Below are positions 28,385 through 36,960 of a stretch of DNA of 64,000 nt, piece after piece. The notes under the pieces were generated by a model. The model ran no database searches. It worked only from the letters and a program-made list of their open reading frames with translations, and was not told where the DNA came from. Positions within the stretch are counted from its first letter, which is position 1. Each line of letters starts with the position of its first letter. Source of the stretch: Leptolyngbya boryana PCC 6306 (GTDB taxonomy: Bacteria > Cyanobacteriota > Cyanobacteriia > Leptolyngbyales > Leptolyngbyaceae); contig NZ_KB731324.1 in NCBI RefSeq assembly GCF_000353285.1, positions 3,986,577 through 4,050,576 of the forward strand, given 5' to 3'. A program made the position numbers and the translations under genes.

Positions 28385-30334
28385 TTAGCGAATCGGAACA
28401 GTAAAATAGAAGGTGCTGCCCTCACCTAGCGTACTCTCTACCCAAATTTGCCCACCGTGCAGCTGCACCAGATCGCGACTGATTGCCAATCCCAAGCCAG
28501 TCCCTCCATGTTGTCGCGCATCCGTGGCATTCGCCTGTTGAAATCGCTCAAAAATCAGGTCAAGCTTATCTTGCGGAATTCCTCTGCCCCAATCTCTAAC
28601 TTGGAAACGTACCCACTGATCGCCGTTGACCAATTCTGCCTTCAAATAGACCTCACTGCCTTCAGAGGAGAATTTAATCGCATTCCCTAATAGATTAATC
28701 AGCGTTTGTACAATGCGATCGCCATCGACAAAAATTTCGACGTTCAACGGCTGGCAAACTAGGGTTAATCGTGACTCTTCTGCCAGAAGTTGCAAACTCT
28801 CAATCGATCGACGCATTAAACTCGCTGTATCACACCATTGTTTCGTTAAAATTAGCTGATGAGCCTCTAAACGTTCTAGATCGAGCAGATCATCAACCAA
28901 GCGCACGAGCCGTTCTGTATCTACTTTCGCAATTTCGAGCATTTCTTGAGCAGTTTCGGGATCATCTAATAAACGACCGCTCGATAAAAGTGCTAGCGCT
29001 CCTCGCATCGAAGTCAGGGGCGTTTTTAATTCATGCGACACGATCGACAAAAACTCACGTTTCATTCGCTCGATCACATTGCGTTCAGTCACATCTTCGA
29101 TCGTGCCAACATGCCCAATCAGCTCACCCGTATCCGACAAAATTGGAGCCGTTGTTGCCCGCACAAGATGCACGGTATGGTCGCGATGAACAAACCGGAT
29201 CTCTTCTAAAAATTCAGTTTGAGCTTTCGCCGAGTCTATCCAGTGCGGTAGCACTTGCTGATAATCATCCGGGTGAATTAATTGCTGCCATCCATCACCC
29301 AGTGCTTCTTCAAACGTATAGCCACAAATGGCTTGAGCACGAGGGTTGACATAGATACAGCCGCCTTGAGCATCCGTGCGAAAAATGCCAACCGGAGCAG
29401 CTTCACTCAAAACGCGAAACTCAGCTTCTATAGGTTGACGTTCTCGGAAGTTCTGCTGAAACTGGGGATTGGCTTTGAGAAGATCTGCTGTGTGATCTCG
29501 GAAGCGCTGTTCTAAGTCTTCGTTTGCTTTCTGTAATGCAAGTTCGAGCCGCTTTTTTTCAGAAATATCAAGCCAACATACCACAAATCCATCTTCAAGT
29601 TTTGCGACACTGACCTCAAAGGCTTGAGCCGCTGAATCACAAGAGGGATTCCTAAACACTAACTCACGTCTCTGCGGTCTTCCAGTTTCAACGACAGAGC
29701 AACAGCCTGCAAAGATGTTGGCATAATAGTCTTCAGCAATAAAATCAGACAGGGATTTCCCAACTTGTTCGCTCGCCTCCATTTGATTGGCAGCGCAGGT
29801 TGCAGCATTCACATAATCCACGACAAAATCAACAATCTGTCCTTGAGCGTCTCGAACACTCTGATAAATTGCACAACACTCTAGCATGTTGTCGATCGAC
29901 GTATAAAAACGGCGCTGACTGCGCTCAAGTTGCCGCTTCAATTCAGCTTTCTCAATGACCTGATCTACGGCTCGTCTCAGTTTCTCGGGTGTCGTTTTAT
30001 TTTTTGCTAAATAGTCAGATGCCCCGCTTTTCAGTGCAGCGACTGCAATTTCCTCATCGCCGCGTTCAGTCAACAGAATCACAGGAGTGAACTGGTGATC
30101 TTGCTGCGGCTGTAACTGCTGTAAAAACTCTAATCCTGTCATATCGGGCAGCGAAAAATCTAGCAAAATGACATCAGGTGACTCCTGTTGATAGAGAAAC
30201 AATCCCGTTGCTCCCGATTCTGCTTGCCAAATTTGATCAGTCTGACCGCCATCTTGTTGTAGATAGCGGCGATAGATTTCATGATCTATGAGCGAATCAT
30301 CTACGATCAGAATTTTTCGGTAATCGTCTGTCAT
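28385..30334 (-). CDS. Hybrid histidine kinase, REC-PAS-PAS-HisKA-HATPase
   Basis: This is a 649-residue cytoplasmic kinase. An N-terminal receiver (KILIVDDSLIDHEIY; phospho-Asp in VILLDFSLPDMTG) is followed by a PAS-like region (about 150-260), a short coiled coil, a second PAS domain with a PAC motif (APVGIFRTDAQGGCIYVNP, then HPDD), HisKA (FLSIVSHELKTPLTSMRG) and HATPase (LLGNAIKF, RDWGRGIP, HGGTGLGLAIS). The N-terminal receiver before PAS domains suggests it is controlled by another kinase. It begins 22 bp after the stop of the upstream regulator gene, so they are co-transcribed. Confidence 0.92.
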   Translation of the reverse strand: MTDDYRKILIVDDSLIDHEIYRRYLQQDGGQTDQIWQAESGATGLFLYQQESPDVILLDFSLPDMTGLEFLQQLQPQQDHQFTPVILLTERGDEEIAVAALKSGASDYLAKNKTTPEKLRRAVDQVIEKAELKRQLERSQRRFYTSIDNMLECCAIYQSVRDAQGQIVDFVVDYVNAATCAANQMEASEQVGKSLSDFIAEDYYANIFAGCCSVVETGRPQRRELVFRNPSCDSAAQAFEVSVAKLEDGFVVCWLDISEKKRLELALQKANEDLEQRFRDHTADLLKANPQFQQNFRERQPIEAEFRVLSEAAPVGIFRTDAQGGCIYVNPRAQAICGYTFEEALGDGWQQLIHPDDYQQVLPHWIDSAKAQTEFLEEIRFVHRDHTVHLVRATTAPILSDTGELIGHVGTIEDVTERNVIERMKREFLSIVSHELKTPLTSMRGALALLSSGRLLDDPETAQEMLEIAKVDTERLVRLVDDLLDLERLEAHQLILTKQWCDTASLMRRSIESLQLLAEESRLTLVCQPLNVEIFVDGDRIVQTLINLLGNAIKFSSEGSEVYLKAELVNGDQWVRFQVRDWGRGIPQDKLDLIFERFQQANATDARQHGGTGLGLAISRDLVQLHGGQIWVESTLGEGSTFYFTVPIR

Positions 30335-30355
30335 AGTCGGTCACTCCAAGTTTTA

Positions 30356-32209
30356 TTATCGGTTTCGTTTGCGTAGGCGTGTCCATTCCAAGCGGCGCGT
30401 AATGCGAGCAATGAGTTCTGGCGGAATTATCGGCTTGCCGACAAAGTCATCTGCTCCTGCATCAAATACACGATGAATCACCTCAGAATCGCCATAGCTC
30501 GTCATCAATAAAATGGGCAAATCTGCCCACTGCGGATCTTGACGCACCACTTGACAGAGTTCAATGCCGCTAAACTCTGGCATTTCGACATCTAAAATCA
30601 GCAAGTCAGGAACCGTTGCCGTCAAGATTTCCCAAAATTGCTCGGGATCAGCTAAGGTCGTAACTTGCAACCCCCACGGAGGTAGGAGTTCAATAATCTG
30701 TTCGAGGATTTGTGATTCATGAGCGACAACCAGCACCTTTGCTTCTGAAGGTGGAGCCGGGTTTAGCAGTTTGGTCACAACTCGCAACACCTCCGTGAGT
30801 GAAATGGGTTTATGCAGAAAAGCTTGTCCACCAAGACGAGCGACTGTAATGCGATCGCGCAAACTATTTCTCACAGTTAATGCCACAACTGGAATGGTTG
30901 AATTTTGCGCAGCCAATTCTGATAGTAGGCTCAATCCATCTTCCTCGGAATCTGCAAAAATCAAATCAAGTAAGACAACATCAGGAGGCGGAATTTCTCC
31001 ACTATAGGAGCGACGTAATGCCGCGCGACCTTGCTCTAAGGTTGTTGCGACTTCTACTTCAAATCCAGTCGCGATCGCGGCTCGTCTCAGCACTTTGGTC
31101 AGCGTTGTATCATCATCGATAATCAGGAGTCGAATCGAATCCACGTTGGGACTCAGAGCGGGAATGGCAATACTGGGTGCGGCTGCAATCGCGATCGAGA
31201 GTGACGCCACTAGTTGTAAGAGACGCTCTGCGTCAGCTTGTCCTAATGATCCCGAGGTCTGGAGAAGTTGATCGATTTGCTGGGCAACTTGAGATCCTTC
31301 TGAAAGCCCTAACGAGCCGAGCGTACCGATGAGTTGATGAGCTTGATATTGGGCTTGCGACAGCAAGCTCTGATTAAGTTGTCCAGCCACTAATTGCGCT
31401 GCAAATTGCTCAAAGATGGCAACTTCTTCATCCAAGCTTTCTCTCAAGTCGGCTTGCATTGCAGCGACTTCTGCTAAAACTTCTTGTTGTAAGACAGCGC
31501 GATCGGGAGATGAAAGAGTAGACTTATTTTTTGCATCCGGGGGTGGCGTGAGCCGATATCCCAGTCCATAAATGGTTTCAATCACTTCATAGGTGATCCC
31601 GCTTGCCTTGAGCTTTTGTCGAAGTCCTTTGATATGCGATGCGACTGTTCCTTCTCCCGGTGCTTCTGAAGCGTCCCACAAGCGATCGAGAATGACATCT
31701 TTGCTAAAAATTCGCAGTGGGTTTTCAAGAAAAAGCTGCAACAGCCGAAATTCTTTCGCTGTCAAGCTCAGGGGATTATCTTGCCAAGTGACCCGACGGC
31801 TATCGGGATAAAGTTTAAGCGCATCCCAGTCTAGGCTTGAAGTAAAGACTGCTTGCCGACGGCGGAGCAGGGATTGAACTCGTGCGACAAGTTCTGCAAT
31901 ATCAAAGGGTTTGGCTAAACAATCGTCTGCTCCTGCATTGAGGGCGAGCACACGATCGCGACTATTGTTCGTCGTCATCAACATCAGAATCGGCGCAGAG
32001 TAATTTTGCGATCGTAATGTTCGACACCAACGAATCTCCGCAAGTTCTGCTCCAGCGGTCATGATCAGCAGATCATATTCATAAGCTTGCACCATTTCGA
32101 TCGCGACTTGACCCTGATCGACAGCATCGATCGCATACTGTTGAGCATTCAGAGCGGTGGTAATCGCAGCAGTCGTCTGGGATTCGGATTCAATCAACAG
32201 GATTCTCAC
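30356..32209 (-). CDS. Multi-domain response regulator, REC-wHTH-Hpt-REC-REC
   Basis: This is a 617-residue regulator. Its first receiver (MRILLIESESQ; LLIMTAGAEL at the usual phospho-Asp region lacks a clear Asp) is followed by an OmpR-type winged helix (LSLTAKEFRLLQLFLENP to IYGLGYRLTPP), an Hpt-like domain (about 245-340, QYQAHQLIGTLGSLG with His and Gly but no Lys), then two receivers (LLIIDDDTTLTKVL with DVVLLDLIFAD; VLVVAHESQ with DLLILDVEMPEFSG). It is probably both a phosphorelay hub and a DNA-binding regulator. It is the first gene of the three-gene operon with the hybrid kinase and HD protein. Confidence 0.9.
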   Translation of the reverse strand: MRILLIESESQTTAAITTALNAQQYAIDAVDQGQVAIEMVQAYEYDLLIMTAGAELAEIRWCRTLRSQNYSAPILMLMTTNNSRDRVLALNAGADDCLAKPFDIAELVARVQSLLRRRQAVFTSSLDWDALKLYPDSRRVTWQDNPLSLTAKEFRLLQLFLENPLRIFSKDVILDRLWDASEAPGEGTVASHIKGLRQKLKASGITYEVIETIYGLGYRLTPPPDAKNKSTLSSPDRAVLQQEVLAEVAAMQADLRESLDEEVAIFEQFAAQLVAGQLNQSLLSQAQYQAHQLIGTLGSLGLSEGSQVAQQIDQLLQTSGSLGQADAERLLQLVASLSIAIAAAPSIAIPALSPNVDSIRLLIIDDDTTLTKVLRRAAIATGFEVEVATTLEQGRAALRRSYSGEIPPPDVVLLDLIFADSEEDGLSLLSELAAQNSTIPVVALTVRNSLRDRITVARLGGQAFLHKPISLTEVLRVVTKLLNPAPPSEAKVLVVAHESQILEQIIELLPPWGLQVTTLADPEQFWEILTATVPDLLILDVEMPEFSGIELCQVVRQDPQWADLPILLMTSYGDSEVIHRVFDAGADDFVGKPIIPPELIARITRRLEWTRLRKRNR

Positions 32210-32557
32210 ACAGGCTCCTCATCCGAACGATACTTTACTGAGAGAAGGAGTTATGGAAGAACTCAGCCATTCTAAAACCATCACAACTGAAGGTTTTGAG
32301 TTGTAATGGTTTTGTAAAAAGAAGGTAAATTGTGGGAGCATTTTGAACATAAACTGCACAAACAGGCTGCGTCATCAAGTGTTGCCCGAAAGGGGAAGAA
32401 CCACAGTTGCAAGCTGTTTTTTTCAGGTTATATTGTGCAGCTTAAACCCCAAATTTGAAGGGATTTTGAAAAAACCATTAAGTTTTACAACACGTCAAAT
32501 ATTTATCTATTGGAATTAGCCTATTACTTGTTAAAAAATCGGTTTTAGATACTACGC

Positions 32558-32585
32558 ATAAGAGATTGAAAATAAGAGATTGAAA
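32558..32585. repeat. Perfect 2x14-bp tandem repeat (ATAAGAGATTGAAA)
   Basis: The unit ATAAGAGATTGAAA occurs back to back at 32558-32571 and 32572-32585. It lies in intergenic DNA and its role, if any, is unknown. Confidence 0.7.
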
Positions 32586-32690
32586 TCTTGCATATATCGT
32601 TGTTTTCTTCTCTCGATTTTTCTGATCTATGCGATCGCTAAAAACATACAATCTCCCCTACATCGCGCCATGTTCCAATGCCACCGCAAG

Positions 32691-32716
32691 AAAAAAGCAC
32701 TGCCGATATGCAGTGC
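32691..32716 (-). terminator. Rho-independent terminator of the DUF3172 gene
   Basis: On the minus strand GCACTGC (32716-32710), a 6-nt loop and GCAGTGC (32703-32697) form a 7-bp G/C-rich stem followed by six T (32696-32691). It lies 27 bp after the stop of the leftward DUF3172 gene. Confidence 0.85.
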
Positions 32717-32742
32717 TTTCTGAAGTTGTAAGGAAGACGACG

Positions 32743-33339
32743 TTAGAACTGATCATCGTTGCCAATTGTGGGCGTTGAAGCGCCGCCAAGGAAGAGATTC
32801 TTGGCATTGTCGCTTTGGTAGACGCAATCGATCGAGACTTTATCTTTATTGTCGAGATTGCCCACATAGCCGAAGGTGTTCATCTTCTGACGGCATTCGC
32901 GAGTCTGATCAGAAGTCAGCAATTTACGCTGCTCTAAGACTGTCCAGTTGGCGCGTCTCAAAATACAAGCCGGCTCCATTGCAGCTTGAGCCACAAACAC
33001 TTTGAACGGGTTCAGGGTCACATACAGGCGCGTATTCACCGAAATCGCACTGGCTCCGTTTTGGATACAAAGTTCGGGATTAGGAGCTTGTTGATCAATT
33101 TGTAAGTTCGTGACGACGCTCGTGGGATTCGTCGGCGTTGCAGCACTAAAAGCAATCCCAACACCAATTCCTAAGATGAAAATACCTGCAATCACCGCGA
33201 TCGCGGTTGCATTGAACCAAGAGGGTGTCTTGTTCACAGGAGGAGTTCCTCGATTAGGGGGTAGGTATTCATCATAACGATCGTCGTAGCGATCGTCGTT
33301 GTAGGAGTTGCCTCTAGGTCTACGCTTCATAGGTGTCAT
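32743..33339 (-). CDS. DUF3172 domain protein, single-pass membrane
   Basis: This is a 198-residue cyanobacterial protein. A charged Arg/Asp/Tyr-rich N-terminus (YNDDRYDDRYDEYLPP) precedes one membrane helix (about 48-70, ATAIAVIAGIFILGIGVGIAF) and a C-terminal domain with four Cys (PELCIQNG, PACILRR, RECRQKM, IDCVYQ), probably two disulfides on the outer side. The sequence matches DUF3172 as I know it; function not established. ATG 33339 or 33330 could be the start. It ends at a strong terminator. Confidence 0.82.
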   Translation of the reverse strand: MTPMKRRPRGNSYNDDRYDDRYDEYLPPNRGTPPVNKTPSWFNATAIAVIAGIFILGIGVGIAFSAATPTNPTSVVTNLQIDQQAPNPELCIQNGASAISVNTRLYVTLNPFKVFVAQAAMEPACILRRANWTVLEQRKLLTSDQTRECRQKMNTFGYVGNLDNKDKVSIDCVYQSDNAKNLFLGGASTPTIGNDDQF

Positions 33340-33364
33340 TGAGAAGGGGTGGATTCTATTTTAT

Positions 33365-34078
33365 CTAAGAAGTCAAGTCTGTTGCGCCCTGGCTCTCTTT
33401 CAGCAGGTCGTAATAGGCTTGGGCTGAGTCTTTCATGAATTGATATTCGGATTTGACGCGAGTGTATTGTTCGTCTAAAGGAACATGCAGATCCAAAAGC
33501 AGATCCGGATTAAATTCGGCAATTCGAGTTCCAATTAAGGCTTCTTTGACCATACGGACATAGATGCGGCTAAGTTCTTCAACTTTGCAGATCAGTTTTT
33601 CGGTTTCGTCGATCGCTCTTTCATAAGTTCCGAGTTGCGATGCATAGAGGTCGGAGACTGCAACTAATTCCGCAAGTTTTTGAATTTTAGTCAGTTGGTT
33701 TTCCAGCGCAACCCGGTCGAGTTCGAGCCGTAGATGTTCTTTGATCAAAGGGGCAAGTTCTGCCATGACTCGCACTTTGTTTTGGCGATGGTCACGAGAT
33801 AACGTCATCGGAGTCACTGCCCGCAGACTGTGCCAAGAGTAGAGATATTCCACGTCGCCTGCGTCGGTGAGCATGGGGAAAACGACTTGAACCCGATCAG
33901 GGCTGCGAAATCGATTCGGAACAGCAAAATTTCCCAATGGCAAATTCGGATAGCGATCGATCGCGCCTTCGACCACGACAACATCACTGTCTCGAACCGT
34001 TTGAATTTGGCGATTGTGGTGAGACAGAAAGAAATATGCGATCGCGCCTATTGTAAGTAGAACAAGCAGCAAGTTCAC
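33365..34078 (-). CDS. Membrane-anchored coiled-coil protein, unknown function
   Basis: This is a protein of about 237 residues with an N-terminal membrane helix (NLLLVLLTIGAIAYFFLS) followed by a soluble domain rich in heptad-like Leu/Glu segments (RLELDRVALENQLTKIQKLAEL). I do not recognise the family. I place the start at GTG 34078, with GGAG 8 bases upstream, because the in-frame extension to 34225 runs through a low-complexity G/A/T repeat (34142-34180) and would put 49 unlikely residues before the membrane segment. It is divergent from the ABC permease gene. Confidence 0.65.
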   Translation of the reverse strand: MNLLLVLLTIGAIAYFFLSHHNRQIQTVRDSDVVVVEGAIDRYPNLPLGNFAVPNRFRSPDRVQVVFPMLTDAGDVEYLYSWHSLRAVTPMTLSRDHRQNKVRVMAELAPLIKEHLRLELDRVALENQLTKIQKLAELVAVSDLYASQLGTYERAIDETEKLICKVEELSRIYVRMVKEALIGTRIAEFNPDLLLDLHVPLDEQYTRVKSEYQFMKDSAQAYYDLLKESQGATDLTS

Positions 34079-34141
34079 CGAGGCATCTCCAAACTTTCTT
34101 CTGCCTATTGTGACGAATTTGAAGGGGATTATGCTACCTGC

Positions 34142-34180
34142 GGAGTGGAGAGTAGGGAATAGGGAGTGGGGAGTGGGGGT
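34142..34180. repeat. GGGAGTGGGGAGTGGGG-type low-complexity repeat
   Basis: This purine-rich stretch contains GGGAGTGGGGAGTGGGGGT and degenerate units before it. Similar sequence occurs at 49255-49270 (inside a gene) and 54055-54075. It appears to be a dispersed short repeat of this genome. Confidence 0.65.
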
Positions 34181-34207
34181 GAACTGATTCAGAAACGCTC
34201 CCAAATA

Positions 34208-35062
34208 ATGCGAAAATGTCCTCACCGTAAAGATTTATCAACAGATTCACAACTTATGCGTTCTGCTCAACTGCGTCGTTCTCCGTTGTCTACCTTGCTG
34301 CAAGATAGTTTGACTGTCTTTTGGGGCGATTGGCTGGATTTGCGGGTGCGGATTGTGCAGATTGTCTCTTCGGGGCTGGTTTCGCCCTTAATTTATATTT
34401 TGGCGTTTGGATTAGGTCTAGGCAGTTCTTTAGATACTGTGACGAAGCCGAGTGCCGGAGACAATTATTTGCAGTTCATTCTGCCGGGAATGGTTGCACT
34501 GTCTTCGATGGTGATTAGTTTTGGAGGAACGACGTTTTCGATCTGTGGCGATCGCTTATTTACGAAAACGTTTGAGGAGATGCTATTGATGCCCGTTCAC
34601 CCGTTAGCAGTACATCTGGGCAAAATGATGGCGGGAATTCTGCGGGGATTACTCACAGCTAGCTCAGTGATTCTGGTTGCTATCATCTTTACAGGAAAAG
34701 TTTGGAGCTTTCTGAATCCGCTATTTTTGCTGGTACTCACCCTCAATTGTGCTGTGTTTGCTGGATTGGGGGTGATTGTTGGGCTGAATGTAAAATCGCT
34801 CGAAGGCGTTGGAATTTACAACAATTTTGTGATTGTTCCCATGTCTTTTCTAGGTGGGACATTTTTTGACGCTTCTACTTTACCGATCGCACTCAAAGCG
34901 ATCGTCTATTTACTGCCACTGACTTACACAACCTTGGGAATGCGGGCGGCAGCTTACTTGCCGATTCAGCAATTTCCTTGGTTTGTGATTCCGGTGCTGC
35001 TCGTCATGGCGATCGTGCTATCCGGCATTGGAGCCTATCAATTTTCACATTTGCAGGATTGA
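34208..35062 (+). CDS. ABC-2 type transporter permease
   Basis: This protein of about 284 residues has six predicted membrane helices and the ABC-2 family segments VFWGDWLDLRVRIVQI, YLQFILPGMVALSSM and NNFVIVPMSFLGGTFFDASTLP. It would be the membrane half of an exporter; the ATPase is not in the neighbourhood and must be encoded elsewhere. The start is uncertain between ATG 34208 and 34256; an in-frame 34166 start lies in the purine-rich repeat and is unlikely. Substrate unknown, with drug or polysaccharide export typical of the family. Confidence 0.85.
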   Translation: MRKCPHRKDLSTDSQLMRSAQLRRSPLSTLLQDSLTVFWGDWLDLRVRIVQIVSSGLVSPLIYILAFGLGLGSSLDTVTKPSAGDNYLQFILPGMVALSSMVISFGGTTFSICGDRLFTKTFEEMLLMPVHPLAVHLGKMMAGILRGLLTASSVILVAIIFTGKVWSFLNPLFLLVLTLNCAVFAGLGVIVGLNVKSLEGVGIYNNFVIVPMSFLGGTFFDASTLPIALKAIVYLLPLTYTTLGMRAAAYLPIQQFPWFVIPVLLVMAIVLSGIGAYQFSHLQD

Positions 35063-35092
35063 TGGAATCTCCTTGCTCTCAACCCAAAATTT

Positions 35093-35950
35093 CTAATAGG
35101 TTGTCACTAAGACTTCGGTGATTTTGCCACGTTTTTCAGCATTGCAGTTAATATTGCGAGTTGCGTGAATTGTATGAATATTGAAATCTTGGTATAAGTC
35201 GCGCACAAACTCACAATCGGAATTCGATAACATCACCTTCACGCCGCGATCGCTTAATTCTTTCACCACATCGCGCAACTGGATCTGCTTTTCTTCGCCA
35301 AAGGCATAGCGATTGTAAGCTGTAAAATTGCTCGTCGGGCTAATCGGGTAGTAAGGCGGATCGAAATAGACAAAATCATCAGACGTGTGAGCATATTGCA
35401 GCACTTGATCAAACGATCCCGGTTGAATCTCAGCCGACTGAAGCGCGATCGAATCTGCTCGCAAAATCTCTGGATCATAAATCGCCGGGTTCTTATAACT
35501 TCCTAACGGCACATTGAAATGCCCTTTAGAATTTTCGCGATACAACCCATTGAAGCAAGTTTTATTGAGATAAATAAATCGTGCTGCTCGATCAACATTC
35601 GAGCCTTGAGCAAACCAATCTTCGGATTTTGAGATTTGCATAGCAGCACGCACGGCATAGTAATGTTCAGAACTATGCTGTTCGTGATGTTCTTCTAAGC
35701 GATCGACTAATTCCTCCAGCCGATCGCGCACACAGCGATACACATTCACCAATTCGAGATTAATATCAAACAATACCGCGCTCGTCGGTTGCAGGTGGAA
35801 AAAGATCGCACCGCCACCGACAAATGGCTCATAGTAATTCAAATAGCGATCGGGAAAATAGTCAGCGTACTGCGAAATTAGTTGAGTTTTTCCGCCTGCC
35901 CACTTAATAAAAGGACGCGGCGAAACCGGGGTTTTCACTTGAGTCATCAT
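35093..35950 (-). CDS. dam: Dam-type DNA N6-adenine methyltransferase (D12 class)
   Basis: This 285-residue enzyme has the SAM-binding motif FIKWAGGKTQLI and the catalytic motif IV DFVYFDPPYYPISP, and ends with the D12-class ITEVLVTTY. By family it methylates adenine, most likely in GATC; cyanobacterial homologues modify GATC inside HIP1-rich genomes. There is no restriction gene beside it, so it is an orphan enzyme. A cluster of 11 CGATCG sites lies 8 kb away in the mobile element. The start is one of two adjacent ATGs (35950 or 35947). Confidence 0.93.
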   Translation of the reverse strand: MMTQVKTPVSPRPFIKWAGGKTQLISQYADYFPDRYLNYYEPFVGGGAIFFHLQPTSAVLFDINLELVNVYRCVRDRLEELVDRLEEHHEQHSSEHYYAVRAAMQISKSEDWFAQGSNVDRAARFIYLNKTCFNGLYRENSKGHFNVPLGSYKNPAIYDPEILRADSIALQSAEIQPGSFDQVLQYAHTSDDFVYFDPPYYPISPTSNFTAYNRYAFGEEKQIQLRDVVKELSDRGVKVMLSNSDCEFVRDLYQDFNIHTIHATRNINCNAEKRGKITEVLVTTY

Positions 35951-36107
35951 GACTATTATTTAACATCTAAAATACATTTGATCTGATCAGAATTCTATAA
36001 ATCGCGACGGCAATTTGATCAGGTTTCGTAATTGATCGTCTTCTCGATATGATGAGTCCCCAGGAGTTTTCTTGCGCTTCTGTATCACACCGCAGAAGTC
36101 CCTATCA

Positions 36108-36164
36108 AAACCCCGATTCTCTCGTCATAAAGTGGCATCAATGCTAACGAGAGAATCGGGGTTT
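36108..36164. repeat. 18-bp perfect inverted repeat
   Basis: AAACCCCGATTCTCTCGT (36108-36125) is repeated in exact reverse complement at 36147-36164 around a 21-nt loop. It lies between two leftward genes, 50 bp downstream of the stop of the 96-residue gene, and would make a very stable stem in either strand. There is no T-run. It may be a transcript end or a mobile palindrome. Confidence 0.7.
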
Positions 36165-36213
36165 CCGAATATAACCAAAAAGCGATTTAATCCAAATTTA
36201 GTCCAACTGAAAA

Positions 36214-36504
36214 TTACCATCGGCGATCGCGCTCCAAATCAAAAACAACCTTTTCTAAAATCCATTGCTCTGAGCGATCGGGATAGCGCGATCGGGCTTG
36301 CCTCAAAAGTCGATCAGCCGTCGCCCGATCGCCGTATACCAGCTGATAGAGGCGCTGCTGAATTGCGGGTTTTGAAGAAGTGCGCACGGGTGTCGATCGT
36401 CGTGAAGGCGAGTTACTGAGTTGTGGCAACACCCAACAAAGGACACAGATGATTAAGACGAGCAGGGCGAGTTCAAACATTGGGAAACTCAGAATCTCTT
36501 TCAT
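36214..36504 (-). CDS. Small membrane-anchored protein, unknown
   Basis: This is a 96-residue protein with one N-terminal membrane helix (FELALLVLIICVLCWVLPQL) and a basic cytoplasmic tail containing QLVYGDRATADRLLRQARSRYPDRSEQW, typical of small cyanobacterial conserved proteins. Function unknown. It is the last ordinary chromosomal gene before the 36.6-51.3 kb element; its promoter lies in the same gap as the start of the element. Confidence 0.7.
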   Translation of the reverse strand: MKEILSFPMFELALLVLIICVLCWVLPQLSNSPSRRSTPVRTSSKPAIQQRLYQLVYGDRATADRLLRQARSRYPDRSEQWILEKVVFDLERDRRW

Positions 36505-36590
36505 GCCCTTTGTGGCATTGGAGAATGCGTTTCTGCTGTGATTTGCATCATTGCAGGGATTAATAAGCCCGTAGCAAGGCTTAAATCAAC

Positions 36591-36896
36591 ATGACTGCAC
36601 TCAACATTTCAAACCAAATTCCACCCGCAATTAACACGGTTGAGGACATCGCCGCCTGGGCGCTGCTCGCCCTTCAAGCGATGAATCCACAAATGCGAGT
36701 TCTCGAAACCGACTTAGCAAATGAGCGTGTAGTCGATTCTGGAATCTTCAAAGCAGCAGACGGTACAACCCGCTTATGGATGCGAGCGAGCTTTGAAATC
36801 GATCCGGCATGGGCTTCTGACAACTCTAAAAAGCTATGGCTTCACGTTAGGGAGTTCTCACAGACTCAAATCCCCTCGGCATATACCTCGAATTAA
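36591..36896 (+). CDS. Unknown 101-residue protein, first gene of element
   Basis: This small soluble acidic protein of unknown family (NTVEDIAAWALLALQAMNPQ near the N-terminus) begins at ATG 36591. It is the first gene of the rightward block, 64 bp ahead of the large Pro-rich protein gene. The sequence between them holds an RBS AGGAG for the next gene. No function can be given. Confidence 0.6.
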   Translation: MTALNISNQIPPAINTVEDIAAWALLALQAMNPQMRVLETDLANERVVDSGIFKAADGTTRLWMRASFEIDPAWASDNSKKLWLHVREFSQTQIPSAYTSN

Positions 36897-36960
36897 TTTC
36901 AACCTCACAGCCGTTGTTTGGAGTGTCGCAAGGCACTCCTTTTCTGTTTAGGAGATTGTT

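Larger units (their letters stand above)
32210..32742. other. Gene-free 530-bp region
   Basis: The region is AT-rich and holds the promoter of the leftward multi-domain regulator at its left side and the terminator of the DUF3172 gene at its right. It contains a 14-bp perfect tandem duplication (32558-32585). A GTTGCAAGCTGTTTTTTT stretch near 32407-32424 resembles a weak terminator but its stem is only about 4 bp. No coding frame is convincing. Confidence 0.5.

Noticed and set aside
34079-34225. N-terminal extension of the 33365 gene to ATG 34225
   Set aside because: It runs through the G-rich dispersed repeat and gives residues unlike a signal or domain before the membrane helix.
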